From assembly GCA_032622095.1 (NCBI GenBank), contig CP136066.1, positions 56,386,609 through 56,450,608 on the forward strand: a stretch of 64,000 nucleotides of DNA, written 5' to 3'. Below the pieces are notes generated by a model. That model did no database searches and was not told the DNA's origin. It was given only the letters and a program-made list of their open reading frames with translations. The DNA is from Siphonodentalium dalli. Its lineage: Eukaryota; Mollusca; Scaphopoda; Gadilida; Siphonodentaliidae. The translations under genes were made by a program, and so were the position numbers. The stretch's first letter is position 1; each line of letters opens with the position of its first letter. This document shows, piece by piece, positions 12,650-25,000 of this stretch.

Positions 12650-14545
12650 GCCATCACGCCCCGCTGTCCGCTACCATTGGCCACTGAAACCGCACTCCGC
12701 GCGCCTTGCTCCGCTCTGGCACTCCCAGCCATTGTCACCTTCGTACGCTAACCAATTCACTTTCTTTTCATTTCCTAGGTAATGCCACGGGCACCCACAT
12801 GCCGCTCTGCCTCAGACTGCGCCTCGCGGTGACCGCCGTCGCCGCCCCGGGGGACCCCCCGGCGGCCGGGTTTCGGATCGTCTCAGACTTTGACGGCAGC
12901 CCGCTTCCTCGGTGTCCGAGTGCCCTTCATCGGACAGCTCACATCGCAGCCACACTAGCACCGATCGCCTTGTACCGCCTCCGCCGCATCAGTCGGCGCC
13001 TTCTTCATGCAGTCGTCCTTCCATGCCATTGCCAGCCTTCAGCGACGTGCCGCCGCCCGGATGCCACCGACAACCGTGCGATCTCTGCCTGGGGGTGGGG
13101 TCCGGCCAGCTTTCACTGGAGGTAATGAACTATTTAATGACGTCAATTTCGATCATAGCTGGCCGGGCGCTTGGGCCCGCCCCCGCCAGTTTCGACCCAA
13201 GACGATTTCGGCTCGCATGTGCCTCAGACGATTCGCCACCGCATTGCTCGCGGCGAATACGTCCCCCTAGCTGCGCTCATACCGCCGCCCGGGGGTTCGC
13301 TCATAGCCGCACAGCCATTTCGTCTGCTTCCGTCTGGTCAACTGGGCATCCGATCCCGCGCATCGGCTTCGTCGATTGCGGACATTGATCAGTGGGCGGA
13401 CACGTTCTTCACTATCAGCTCGCTCCACTTTCAGTACCACCCGTCGGCGACCGTTCTCGCTCTTCACAGTACCTGCAAGTGTTCCGCTGGGCCGCGTGGG
13501 ATTTCGGGGGGTTAGGCTGGCGCGTTCCGACGAACAACTCCGGAACTGCGCGCGCTTCGCCCATCGCTGTCGTGGGCCTACATCGACCATAGCTGGCTCT
13601 TGTGTCTCTCGCCAACCCTCCCCCACTGTACCACCAGCGCCCTCGTCTGCTCCTCGAGATCAGCCTCGTCAAACCGGCAACCGACGTACGCCAGTCTGGT
13701 TTGAATGCCTGAGCGCGCTCTCGACCATCGCACCGCTTCCGTCATGCTTGCTCCTTGTCTGACGCTCCAGCTAATTCTAATCTCCACCCCCACCAGCCAC
13801 CGCCCGCTACCCCTCGGCCCTTTCGGTCTGGCGAACTCCTCCCGCTTAAGCTTTGGCTCGACTTGTACCCCCGCCGCACAATCGCTCTTGTGACTTGGTT
13901 CCCCCCGTTTCCACCTACAACACACTGGCCCCCGCTCCCCATCCAATGCTCGATCCCTCCTGTCTGCCTCGGTCGCCCCAATGTCGTCCGTGCATCACTC
14001 GCTAGAGCGTTAGCTTTGGGTCGCGTGGCGGGTCCCTTCCCGCCCCTGCCTCCGCTCCGGGTCTCCCCTCTTGGCTTGGCGCCTAATTCCACGCCCGGCG
14101 ATTTCCGCCTTCTCCACAATATTTCCTACCCATCTGGTTCCTCGCGCGTAGACTTCATTACCCGGAATTCCCGTCGGTCTCCTACTCGCGGTTTGATGAC
14201 GCGGTTCACATCGTTCAGCACCTCGGTCGTGGGGCCCTTCTCGGAAAGGGAGACATTTTCTCCGCCTACCGCGCCCTTTCCATCCACCGTCCGCTTTCGA
14301 CCAACTTGGGTTCCGGTTCGACGGCCCGTTCTACTTTGACTAGCCACTTCCGTTCGGCTGTAGCATCTCCTTCGTCCTTCCACCGCTATTCATCCCGCTA
14401 CCGCCCCATAAAGTCGTTATTCTGCTCCACTGTTGTCCTCGCCACGGACGCGCCTCCCTTGGGTGCCCTGTGTGTACCGGCCCCTCCCCTTTCTCCCCTC
14501 TGGCCTGGCCCCCGATTTCTCGTCGATGGCGTGACTTCGTCATAT
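12650..14545. other. GC-rich, pyrimidine-biased tract in unit 1
   Basis: The base composition changes abruptly from AT-rich to strongly C/T-rich and CpG-containing. Open frames on both strands overlap because stop codons are scarce, but they show no domains and are dominated by Pro, Arg, Ser and Ala. I regard it as element filler, not genes. Confidence 0.55.
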
Positions 14546-15015
14546 GGCGGGGCCTGCTGGTCCGGATCTAACCCGTGAACCACATCCATACATCACATTC
14601 ATTCCACCGGATGCTGGGCCGACATACCACCAGTATCTGTCGCTCGAGCCGTGTCCCATCGAGCACATCACCGCCATTCACCATTCACATCTGCTCGAGT
14701 CGACTCCCATCGGGCTCATCACGTCCATCTACCCAGATGCCTGGGCCGACACACCACCGGCATCTTTCCTCGAGTCGAATCCCATCGAGCCTCACGTCGC
14801 ATGGAAGACCATCCGGACCGGCAGGCCCTCATTCAACCTCTGTAATCGTTTAAATTATTAAACATGTGGCCATCTCCGCAAAAACACCACTGAGTCTCTC
14901 TCAATCCCAACAAACTTAGGAAACAATGGGCCCTCAATATGGGGTGGGGGAGTCCCCTGAATTAGGCCCGGATACGTGGTAGATAATGTTTAAGACAGTT
15001 GGGGTCTTGTATAAG

Positions 15016-18000
15016 AAGCCACAAGGAATCACCCTTGTGGCAATTTATACAAGCTCAACGTCTTCAATTAAGCGGCAAGTCGCGTGGGCTCCAATAAGCG
15101 TAGAACACCGGAGTGTGACTTCCGAGAGCTACAACATCACTGACAACTAAGGTCACTCATGCCAAATAGAGTTATCCGCTCCGAGCATGCGCAGAAAATA
15201 TTGTCATTTCCGTCCATTCCATACTTTTGTCCACAGAGCGAGGACGTAAAATTTTCCCCGCCCTCCCACCCTACGGTGGCCATGCCATCGGTTCTATCGG
15301 TCGTCCTTCCCCCGGCGGCCGCGCACGGTCGCGTGTCCCATTCTTGTCGCTGGTGGCTCGCCGCCACGCGCGGCGTTCATAACTCCCCTCGTTTCCCCGT
15401 GGTACTCATCGCATCGGCCATCTCTTCTCGGTTCGTGGCTCTTCACCCCCGCTGGTGCTACCCCATCGCGACTGGTGCCTCTCTCCTGCCGCCCCCTCCT
15501 CCCCTCCGCTTCCGCTCCCCCCCCGGCGATGCCTCATCCGTCGCGGTTGCTACTCCTCAGTTTCTGCGCCGCTTGTTGTTTCTGCTTCACCACCGCGTCC
15601 TCCTCAGTCGCCGCTTCCACCTCTCCCGCCGCCTATCCGTCACCGCCGTCAAGGCCCCAACCGCTGTCTCTCACCCACCCACCGCTCACACCACTCCCGC
15701 CGCCACATTGTTTTGTTTTGTTTTTGCTTCACCCCTTGCCCCCCCGCCGTTTCTGTTTTTAACCTGCTTCACCTTCGAGTCGTCGCTCAGGCTTCAGCCG
15801 CTGCTCCGGTCACCCACGCCGCCAACGCGTCACACGCTGGTTCTGTCTGGACCCACATTATCCGGCATCTGCTGCTCGTGCCGCATCACGTCGAGCTCTG
15901 CGATCCATGCTATCCGAAGTCTGGGCCGTCACACCACCAGCTTTGCTGCTCGAGCCGCCTCCCATCGAGCTCTGCATCCGCTGCTCCTGCATAACCGCTG
16001 CTTGTATCACCAGCTGCTTGTATCACCAGCTGCTTGTATCACCCGCTGCTTGTATCACCCGCTGCTTGTATCACCCGCTGCTTGTATCACCCGCTGCTTG
16101 TATCACCCGCTGCTTGTATCACCCGCTGCTTGTATCACCCGCTGCTTGTATCAACCGCTGCTTGTATCATCCGCTGCTTGTATCACCCGCTGCTTGTATC
16201 ACCCGCTGCTTGTATCATCCGCTGCTTGTATCACCCGCTGCTTGTATCACCCGCTACTTCGGTATCACCCGCTGCTCCGGTATCACCCGCTGCTCCGGTA
16301 TCACCCGCTGCTCCTGTATCACCCGCTGCTCCTGTATCAACCCGCTGCTCTTGCATCTCCCGCTGGCACTGCATCACCCGCTACTCACGGTTCGCCGCTG
16401 TTCACGCGTCGCTCGCTGTTCCCACCTCGCCCGTCGCTTCCGCTTCGCCCGTCGCTTCCCGCTTCACACACCCGTCGCTTACGGTACTTCCGCCGCTTAC
16501 GCACCTTCCGCCGCTTCCGCTCCACCCGCCGCCGCTTCCGCTCCACCCCTCAGCTTACGCTCCACCCGCCGCTTACGACCCGCCCGTCGCTTCCATTACC
16601 CCCGCATGCGCTTCCCCAGTCGTATCTCACCCGCCCCGCTGCCTCTGCCTCACCTACCGCTTATCCGTTCCCCGCCGCCCTGTCTCTCCCCGCTCCCCTC
16701 GCCTCTCCCGTCGTATCTGGTCTTCTCCGCGTTTCTCTTCGCGTGCTACTTCTGCCTCGCATTCCGCTTCTGTCCCACCCGCCGGTTCCGCCATTCCGCC
16801 GCTCTCCACCCGCCCGTGGCCACGGTTCACTGCTACTCATGCCTCACCGCCTCTTCCGCTCCACATTACGCTTATGCCTGGGTCGGCGTTCCACCGGCAT
16901 CTGCCACTCGAGCCGTCTCCATCGAGCTCATTTCATCCCACACCCGATGCATTGGCCACGCCATCAGCATCTGCTGCTCGAGCCGAACCTCCATCGAGCT
17001 CATCTCATCCCGCACCCCGCTGTGCTTGGGTCGACACACCACCAGCATATGCTGCTCGAGCGGTACCCATCGAGCTCATATCATTTCTCTGCTTCACCCG
17101 CTGCTTCTCATTCCCGCCGCTTCCGCTTCCCCGCCGCTACCGCCTCATCCGCTGCGTATCCCTCATTGCCGCTAACGCCTCGCCTCCCCTTTTTGCATCT
17201 GCCGCTGCCTCCGCTTCCCTGTCGCTTCACTCCTTCCGCTGATTCGGATTATCCGCCGCTCCTGCCAACGCCCGCCGATCTCGCTTCACCCACTACTCAT
17301 ACCTCACCGCCTCTTCATCCTCATGCGCTGCTTATGCCCGGGTCGACATACCACCGGCATCTGCCCTCGAGCCGTCTCCCATCGAGCTCATCTCATCCCG
17401 CACCCTAGCTGCCCGGGCCGCTACCCTCCAGCCTTTGCTGCTCGAGCCGAATCCCATCGAGCTCATCTCACCGTCTGCTTCACCCGCTGCTTTTCATTAC
17501 CGTCGCTCCCGCCGCCGCCGCCTCCCCCGCTGGTTATACATCGCCGCCGTTTCCGCCCCCTCCGCTTTTGCCTCCCCACCGCCTCTGTCCCCCCCCCGCC
17601 GCGTTGGCTCCCGCTGTTGCTTCGGCTTCTTCCCCGCTCGCTCTCCCTCCTCCGCTCACGTCCCGCCTGCTTCTTCTGCTTCACCGCATCTTCGCTTCAT
17701 GCGCTGCTTATGTCCGGGCCGACACCCACCGGCATCTGCCTCTCGAGCCGGTTGCCATCGAGATCATTTCACCGCATCCGCGATGCCTGGGCCGCCGCTC
17801 CACTGGCATCGGCTGCTCGAGCCGGATCCCATCGAGCTCACCTCACCTCATCCTCCTCTTCGCCCGCTGCTTTTTATTCCGCCGCTCCGCCCCCCGCTGC
17901 CGCCTCATCTCGTCCCATCCACTTCTCATGTCTCATCGCCTTTTCCACTGCATGCGCTGCTTATGCCTGGGCCGTCATACCACCGGCATCTGCCGCCCGA

Positions 18001-18795
18001 GTCGTTTCCCATCGGGCTCATCTCATCCCGCATCTCGATGCCTGGGCTACGACCCACCGGCCTCTGCTGCTCGAGTCGAATCCCATCGAGCCCATCATTT
18101 CCTCCGCTTCACCAACTGCTCATGTCTCATCCGCTGCCTCGGTTTCGCCTCTGCTCCCCCCGCGACTTTTACTCATCCGCGGCTTGCTCCACCCGTCGTT
18201 TATGCTTCCCCGTCGTTTCCCAGGGGCCGTGTGTTTTGTTTTGCTGCTCCTGCTGATGTCTTCGTTTCCCTCGCTGTGCTTGTCTAATTTCTCTTTCCAG
18301 CTGCTGTGCGGTCACATCGCCGGAGGGCGGGGCCTGCTGGTCCGGATCTAACCCGTGAACCACATCCATACATCACATTCATTCCACCGGATGCTGGGCC
18401 GACATACCACCAGTATCTGTCGCTCGAGCCGTGTCCCATCGAGCACATCACCGCCATTCACCATTCACATCTGCTCGAGTCGACTCCCATCGGGCTCATC
18501 ACTTCCATCTACCCAGATGCCTGGGCCGACACACCACCGGCATCTTTCCTCGAGTCGAATCCCATCGAGCCTCACGTCGCATGGAAGACCATCCGGACCG
18601 GCAGGCCCTCATTCAACCTCTGTAATCGTTTAAATTATTAAACATGTGGCCATCTCCGCAAAAACACCACTGAGTCTCTCTCAATCCCAACAAACTTAGG
18701 AAACAATGGGCCCTCAATATGGGGTGGGGGAGTCCCCTGAATTAGGCCCGGATACGTGGTAGATAATGTTTAAGACAGTTGGGGTCTTGTATAAG
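15016..18795 (-). mobile_element. Helentron (Helitron2)-like element, unit 2, non-autonomous
   Basis: This unit lies head-to-tail with unit 1. Its left 243 bp match 7894-8136 with one visible difference. Its right 468 bp match 14546-15015 with about one visible difference. The right end, CTTGTATAAG, abuts the interrupted MITE sequence 'tatcgag'. The outer boundaries (ttt before unit 1, ta after unit 2) fit insertion between T residues, the Helentron preference. The middle is minisatellite and pyrimidine-rich DNA unrelated to the centre of unit 1. Near-identity of the shared ends implies recent amplification, probably a tandem rolling-circle product. Confidence 0.7.
16003..16350. repeat. 15-bp minisatellite (CCGCTGCTTGTATCA)n
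   Basis: About seventeen near-perfect units run from 16003 to 16260. About six 16-base variants (gctgctccggtatcacc and similar) follow up to about 16350. Because 15 is a multiple of three, the array keeps frames open on the + strand and creates a long repetitive ORF that I do not accept as a gene. Confidence 0.9.
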
Positions 18796-19095
18796 TATCG
18801 AGAGTATGTCGGTCGGCTTTTTCGGTAAACTTCTGGGACAGAAAGTATTCCCGATAATGAAAAATAATAGATTTCTAAAATCGATATCTAATAAATCTGA
18901 GCTTTGATGGGTTGCTTCCTCGACTCAAATCAAAAAATTTTGACACCCGAAGCCATTGGAATAGTAAAATTGAGAGGAGTTTTATCGGATTGAGTACCTT
19001 TAAATACTTTGGTCACATATGAAACATGAGTCATCAGGACGTGTGGCATCATAGTACTTTCAGACGATAACACATATTTGAATATCATGAAATAA

Positions 19096-22000
19096 TCATT
19101 TTGGCTTGATTCTTTTCGCATGTTTTTGTTTCTGGATTAGGAGATAATCACTCAGGGTCCTCGGGTTTGCATAGAAGATATCTTGAGGGAACTGTTTGAA
19201 CGACTTGTATGGTTTTCTGGTTTTGTCCTCAACCAAGAGATGTCTCTCTTGTAATACCTTGACAATCTTTTGCACACATGCGTCACGCTTTGGTCGATTA
19301 TGGAATCCCATAGATTTTCGAACACCAGAGACTAAGTCAAAATTTCTCTTTATCGAACGAAGCGAATCAAATGCCTGTGATATCGTCATGCAGCTGTTGA
19401 AATCCTTCGCACTTTCACAATCGTACTTCATGTCACGGTTGACTAGTTCGATCCAGCCGTCTATCGACTCGTTGTTATCCAGTCCCCCCTTTATATTCAC
19501 AGTCCTGTTCCAGGTTAACCGGAATGATTCCTCCTCTGATAACAAGGCCTCAGTGGATGCAATCAGCTGGAAGCTCGACAGTCTATATTTGTATTTGTTC
19601 ACAGAATTGAAGATCAGGAATTCATATTTTGTCAATCGAACATTCCTTGCTCCATCGGCACAATCAATTGAACTCTGCAAATTGAAATGCAGTGCTGCCA
19701 ACTGGAACAGGGCGCGTTGATAACTGACCACCCCATCATATTTTGTTTTGGTCAGCTTCTTCGTTTTCTTTGGTTTCACACCATGTGCAGATGCTTGATG
19801 CTGTTTCAAGCTTTCAAGGTTGGCGTAAGCTTTTGCACATGAATCGTGGACACATCGGAACTTGTTCTGTGCGTTGATTTCAAGCTTATCACTTTCCGAC
19901 AGTTTTTGTATATCATTTCTCGAGTCGATGAACAAGTCGTGAGTTCCACCAAAGAAAAATGAATGTACAACATTCAACGCACTCTTTTCGATGCAGTCCA
20001 TCGCAAACGATATATCGCGACCATCGAAAATCTCTGGACTTTCGTCTTGAGTTGTCATCTTTAGTTCTTCCATCATTAGAGCAGTGCACATTGCGTCGAA
20101 CACTGTCTGGAGAAAGTTCTCACATGCTCGAAACTTCTTTTTTGGCTGGTTCGAAATGTCGTGGGCTCGTAACTCGTTTCGCCAAAATACCAATGTCCCT
20201 GGGTCACCAGATGATGACTCCTTGTAGAGCAGTTTCCAAATAGCCTGAAAAAGGAAAGTATGTATCACATACCGTGGTATATTTATTAATCACATAGGAT
20301 AGCAATACATAATTTCCATCTGCAAAGCTTGAATGGCATATTAAATTATTACATGTATTAAATACAGTAATAAGTATAATAATTTTTCATAAATAATAAT
20401 TTTGATCTAATGTGTTAAGCTTAATTGCATATATTAATTATGTTTTGAGTATAGTGGCATTCATCATCTGCGCTAAATAACACTTTTAAACGTTCAAACG
20501 AATGATCAGTAACCATGGCCAACATCATCGGAATTTGATTTTAGGTAGACTGGTCCCCAGTTAATATATCTACTATATATTTTGGAACTTCTGTCTGTGT
20601 GTGTGTTAGCTATTGCCGGGAAAACTACCCGACGGATTTTGATACCTAGGGGTACTTTTTTCCAGGGATGGTTTTGGACGGGTCAAATCGTGACCCCGAC
20701 CAGACCTTGACCTTCAAAATGGTCAATTCAAGGTCAAATCGCGAATTTTGATAGGATTTCAACAAAATTTAACTGGTCCGAAACCATCCCTGGAAAAAAA
20801 TACCCCTAGGTATCAAATTTCGTAAAAATCCGTCCGGCAGTTTTCCCGGCCATAGCTAACAGACAAACAAACAAAAGTCCCAAAATATATATTAGATGTA
20901 ATAAATTTACCTCCAAATAATTCATTGACCGATGAAGATCTTCCGATTTAGGAATTAGGCCTTGTAGTCGGAGGAAGTCATCACCTGCTTTCTTCATACA
21001 TAACTGCGCTGCCTGTGCCCTCTCATCAGTAAGCCAATCGCCACCAAAGAATACAGGCTCCACGATCTCAACTGATCCATCATCCTTGCGTCTGGTTGGG
21101 ATGTACTCTTTCGACATTTGTTTCATCAAGCTGATCATGTCGGCCGTCACTGATTCGTTGATCTCATATAGGCCCATTACATGCTGAAAAGTAAATATGT
21201 TCAAAAAAGTTAATCATCCCATTAAATCAGGATGGCTGAGTGATTCACTCTTTGGTATTTTCACATTACTGGCATCGTGACATTATTTATTTTTGTCATG
21301 TGTGAGCTTGCTGCAAATGAATATAAAATGAGAATAAATAAATTAGCTATCTCCTGCATCTGTAAGCATAAAAATATATAAAAACATACATGACATGTAT
21401 TGTATATACAAACCATAGTCCTGCAGTGTACGGGAATGTAGTGCGAATGTGAAAATCAAAGTAATACTTTGGGGTCCATATGTTAATTGGTGAATAAATT
21501 CTATTCTATTCTATAACTTCTACATACAGTAATAAGACAATGAAAGTTGGTTAAACATGTTACCTGTTCTGATTTCTTTTCCATCGTTTTGTGCATAGGA
21601 TTGAAGTAGTTCTTTGGAAATTCAGACTCGATCCTTTCCGCAACCTTTGGCATGTAGAGAATCGATCTCTTTGCGACAAGATGAGCCAGCTCTGCACCCA
21701 AGAGTGTCTGATCGTCAACAGATGGAAGGAAGTCGGCATTTGGTTTGTGTCTGATGTCAGCCTGTGGTTTCTTAGTCGGCAAACTAGTTGGCCGAACTCT
21801 GTCTGCGAAAACCGCTAAATTGAAAAAATGCTGATCCAGAACTCGTCTATCCGTGGCCATGTATGTTGGGATTATTCTCATGTCCCAGTTGTCTCCAGCT
21901 AAACTGAATTTGGTCCAGTTGGGGTCACTTTCGATGGTCGTTGCAAGATCTGGTCTGAAACAGAACAATTTTGGTGTTATACATACAGACTCCTAGTCTC

Positions 22001-25000
22001 ATAAAGTAATTTTCACTCAATAAATACGCCAACACAGCTATAATTACACTTATTTTGATGGTTGATAGAAAAGTATATTTAATTTCCAATTTACCAACTT
22101 GTTGCTTTATCGTGTGAAGTCATAGTCTCATAGTCCGTAAGAAAGTCACATATATATACAATATTATATTTTATTTCATATGGTGAAGGAAGCATATCAC
22201 ATGGGGCACCTCAATTCAAGTTAGCCATCCAGGCCCATCTTAGTAATTAATAATCTGGGTTTCGGACCGTTATTTTGTACCAATATTTTAGTTTTCTTTG
22301 CCAACAAACAGTCGATTTTTATAAGGGGTTATGCCACATAATACTAATTTGGTCTCCCACAAAGAATGGTATAATTGTAATGGTATGGGAGGCCAAATTC
22401 ACATTTAATAATGAATTGCGCTTAAGCGCAAATAATTGCACTTAAGCGCAAATACCACATATTGTGCTTAAGCGCAAATATGGCATTTACGCTTAAGCGT
22501 AATTAATACGCTTAAGCGCAATTAATTGCACTTAAGCGTAATTGTGACTACTATCTAGCTTACCCATAAACTATTAGCATGACCTGGTGTATCACCTAGC
22601 AACACAAGATGAGCATTGGGCTAATTTTGACCTGTACTCAACAGTCAACTGTAAGTATGTGTTCAACAAGGAGAATCCCTAATTACATATTATCAGCATC
22701 CCTCTATCCAAAGAATTGATGTCGCCTTCCCAGAACTCTAGTAATTTTATGTATGATGTTTTTAATCTATTTTTGCACAGATTTTAGCCTTTACAATGGT
22801 AATATCCTATACATGCATGCGGTATCACTGCATGAGGGCTTTCTTACCTCATACAATAATGCTCTAATTAATCGACTTCTTAACCACAGCAGAATTATGG
22901 GTAACTTTTCAGGATTTGTTGCCATTCATCGAAAAGCTCTCAAGAGCTTTCCGATGAATGGCAACAAGCCATATTTCCGACTAAATTCTGAAAAGTTATC
23001 CATGATTCTGCTGTGGTTAAGGAGTCAATTAATTAGAGCATTAATGTATGTTTTACTTATTGACTTAAATCAGGGGGGGGAAACCATGAATTGCGCTTAA
23101 GCGCGCTTGGTTGTGAAAAGTTATCCATGATTCTGCTGTGGTTAAGGAGTCAATTAATTAGAGCATTAATGTATGTTTTACTTATTGACTTAAATCAGGG
23201 GGGGGGACCATGAATTGCGCTTAAGCGCGCTTGGTTGTGCTTGCAATTATTGCGCTTAAGCGCAATTATTGCGCTTAAGCGCAATTGATTGCGCTTAAGC
23301 GTAATTATTTGCGCTTAAGTACAATTAATTATTAAATGTGAATTTGGCCTCCCATATAATGGTCCATATTATATATAATTAATTTATACTTCTCCCAGCT
23401 TTTCTTCAAGTAGATAACTCTATTGTTTTCCATAGCCGCTACTTCCTTGATTTTCCGTGCCGTTGCTTTTCGACTTGTGCATACTCCCAGTTTCTGAAGA
23501 CGATCTTGAACCTGCAAAATATATGGTACAACTATATATATGTAATGATGAATCACCTCATACAAGATCATCTATAATAGTAAACATACTAACCCACATA
23601 TACATGTAAAATAATTGAATGTATGTTGCAGACTATCATCAAATAATGCTATTATTATTAACTTATATTAGTAATTTAGTACTATTAGTATTACATGTAT
23701 CACATTGGTCATTGGTCAAATGATTTGCTTATTGGTATCTTATGCTTAAGAGTAAGATTTTATCCTGCTTGGGTATATTCTGACAACAAACCAAATTTGG
23801 TCAGAAAGAGTTTCATTTGTGATCACACAACACATATCTGAATACAAAACTGACTTCTCTTCATGGGAATATACATATATTAGTGTCTTAAAAGATAAGA
23901 TAAATTTTAATTTATAGTCAGAAATATATTAACACTGAATTATATTACACACATATTAATTAAGCTTACCTTAGCACTACATCCGCTGCTATGTAGGACA
24001 ACTCCAGCCACATCCTGAAAATAACATGCGTTCTTGTTCCGATGCTTAATAGCAATGCAAGCTACTGTAGAAACCTTTCGTTCATAGTCCAACAGCGTTC
24101 GCTTGTTTCCTTTCATGATTCCTTCTAGAAGACTACACAGATGCGGAGCAGATTCCAACAACATGCCATACATATTTTTCCATGAAAAGGAAAATAAAGC
24201 GTCAACATCTTTGCATTGGAACCCTGATGTTGTGTCTCTGGCACATATCTTCCGCATTTCAACTTCGATCAACTTTGCCACAGCTTCAACAATTTCTTTT
24301 GGGCATAGCTGGACGCATTTTCTTGCCAGCGTTGATAGATTGTTGTACGCCACAGCAGAAACGATACTTTTCTTGTCAGCATCAATGCTGATTCTTCTGC
24401 ACTTTGTTGGATACTGTAGAAGTACCTATACAATTGAATGGATGATATACATATAATATAGCTAGTCTCTTTAAATGTGCCATAGACCTACTAGTACATT
24501 GCTGGTGAATTCAGGAGTCCAAATAATATTTAAAGACCATAAAATTCAAATTTTTGCATGTTTATACATTTATTAAAAACACAGTCAATCTTATTTAACT
24601 TCAAATTCAATAAGCAAATGGATGCAAATTCTTAGTAAATAAACATTCTATTTATGTCACCATTAAACAAGCTATGGACTGTACATTCTAAAAGTAAGGC
24701 ATCCACCATCACCATGCAGGGTCATAGACTCACATATTCTCGATACCAGCAAAGATGCAAGATAACACAAATATTTGGGACTTCTATATTAAATAACAAT
24801 ACTAGGGTTACACGGCATAACTATCAATTTCAGATAATATGTATAGGCCTACATAGACTATTCTGGCTATTACAGCCATGCGCTTCCAGTTATCATAACC
24901 CATTTGAGGGTAGTGCAAATTGACTTAAAGGTACTCCAATCCGATCACAGCGTCCCCATCTCATCAGATTCCAACAACAACAATCCGATCAGAGGGTCCT

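Larger units (their letters stand above)
7894..15015 (-). mobile_element. Helentron (Helitron2)-like element, unit 1, non-autonomous
   Basis: On the - strand the element begins TTATACAAGACCCC at its right side. It ends at its left side with a subterminal CTTGTATAA, then a hairpin (GCCACAAGG / CCTTGTGGC) and TTCT. A 5' terminal sequence repeated inverted just before a 3' hairpin is the asymmetric arrangement described for Helentrons. Unit 2 starts where unit 1 stops. The first 243 bp (7894-8136) and last 468 bp (14546-15015) are almost identical to the ends of unit 2. The interior holds degenerate repeats and pyrimidine-rich low-complexity DNA. I find no Rep/helicase gene, so it is non-autonomous. 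The long frames in it are compositional. Confidence 0.7.
7776..19003. mobile_element. TTAA-flanked MITE split by the Helentron-like pair
   Basis: The left half (7780-7893) begins TTAA-AGGTACTCAATCCGAT. The right half (18796-18999) ends ATCGGATTGAGTACCT-TTAA. The interiors mirror each other around 'ctctcagttac..tttcaatggcttcgggggt' and 'acacccgaagccattggaat'. The halves are separated only by the two Helentron-like units, so they are one interrupted MITE with a TTAA target duplication, as expected of piggyBac- or Kolobok-type elements. Full relatives lie at 24929-25166 and 29976-30417. Confidence 0.75.

Noticed and set aside
12700-14860. Many overlapping frames of 60-190 residues on both strands
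   Set aside because: GC-rich low-complexity DNA has few stop codons; frames overlap on both strands and look alike in composition. The ones at 14544-14861 repeat at 18306-18641 because the DNA end is duplicated.
15159-17408. 749-residue open frame on the + strand
   Set aside because: It runs through the 15-bp minisatellite and pyrimidine-rich filler. All three + frames are open in much of it, there are no domains, and its start lies in the shared end of the Helentron-like elements.
7894-18795. LTR retrotransposon or pair of LTRs
   Set aside because: The repeated ends could suggest LTRs, but there is no TG..CA, no target duplication, no primer site and no gag/pol. The hairpin and asymmetric inverted ends fit Helentrons better.
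22425-23325. CRISPR-like array of GCGCTTAAGCGC
   Set aside because: Spacing is irregular and the repeat is a 12-bp palindrome with AT spacers of a few bases; the context is a eukaryotic transposon intron.
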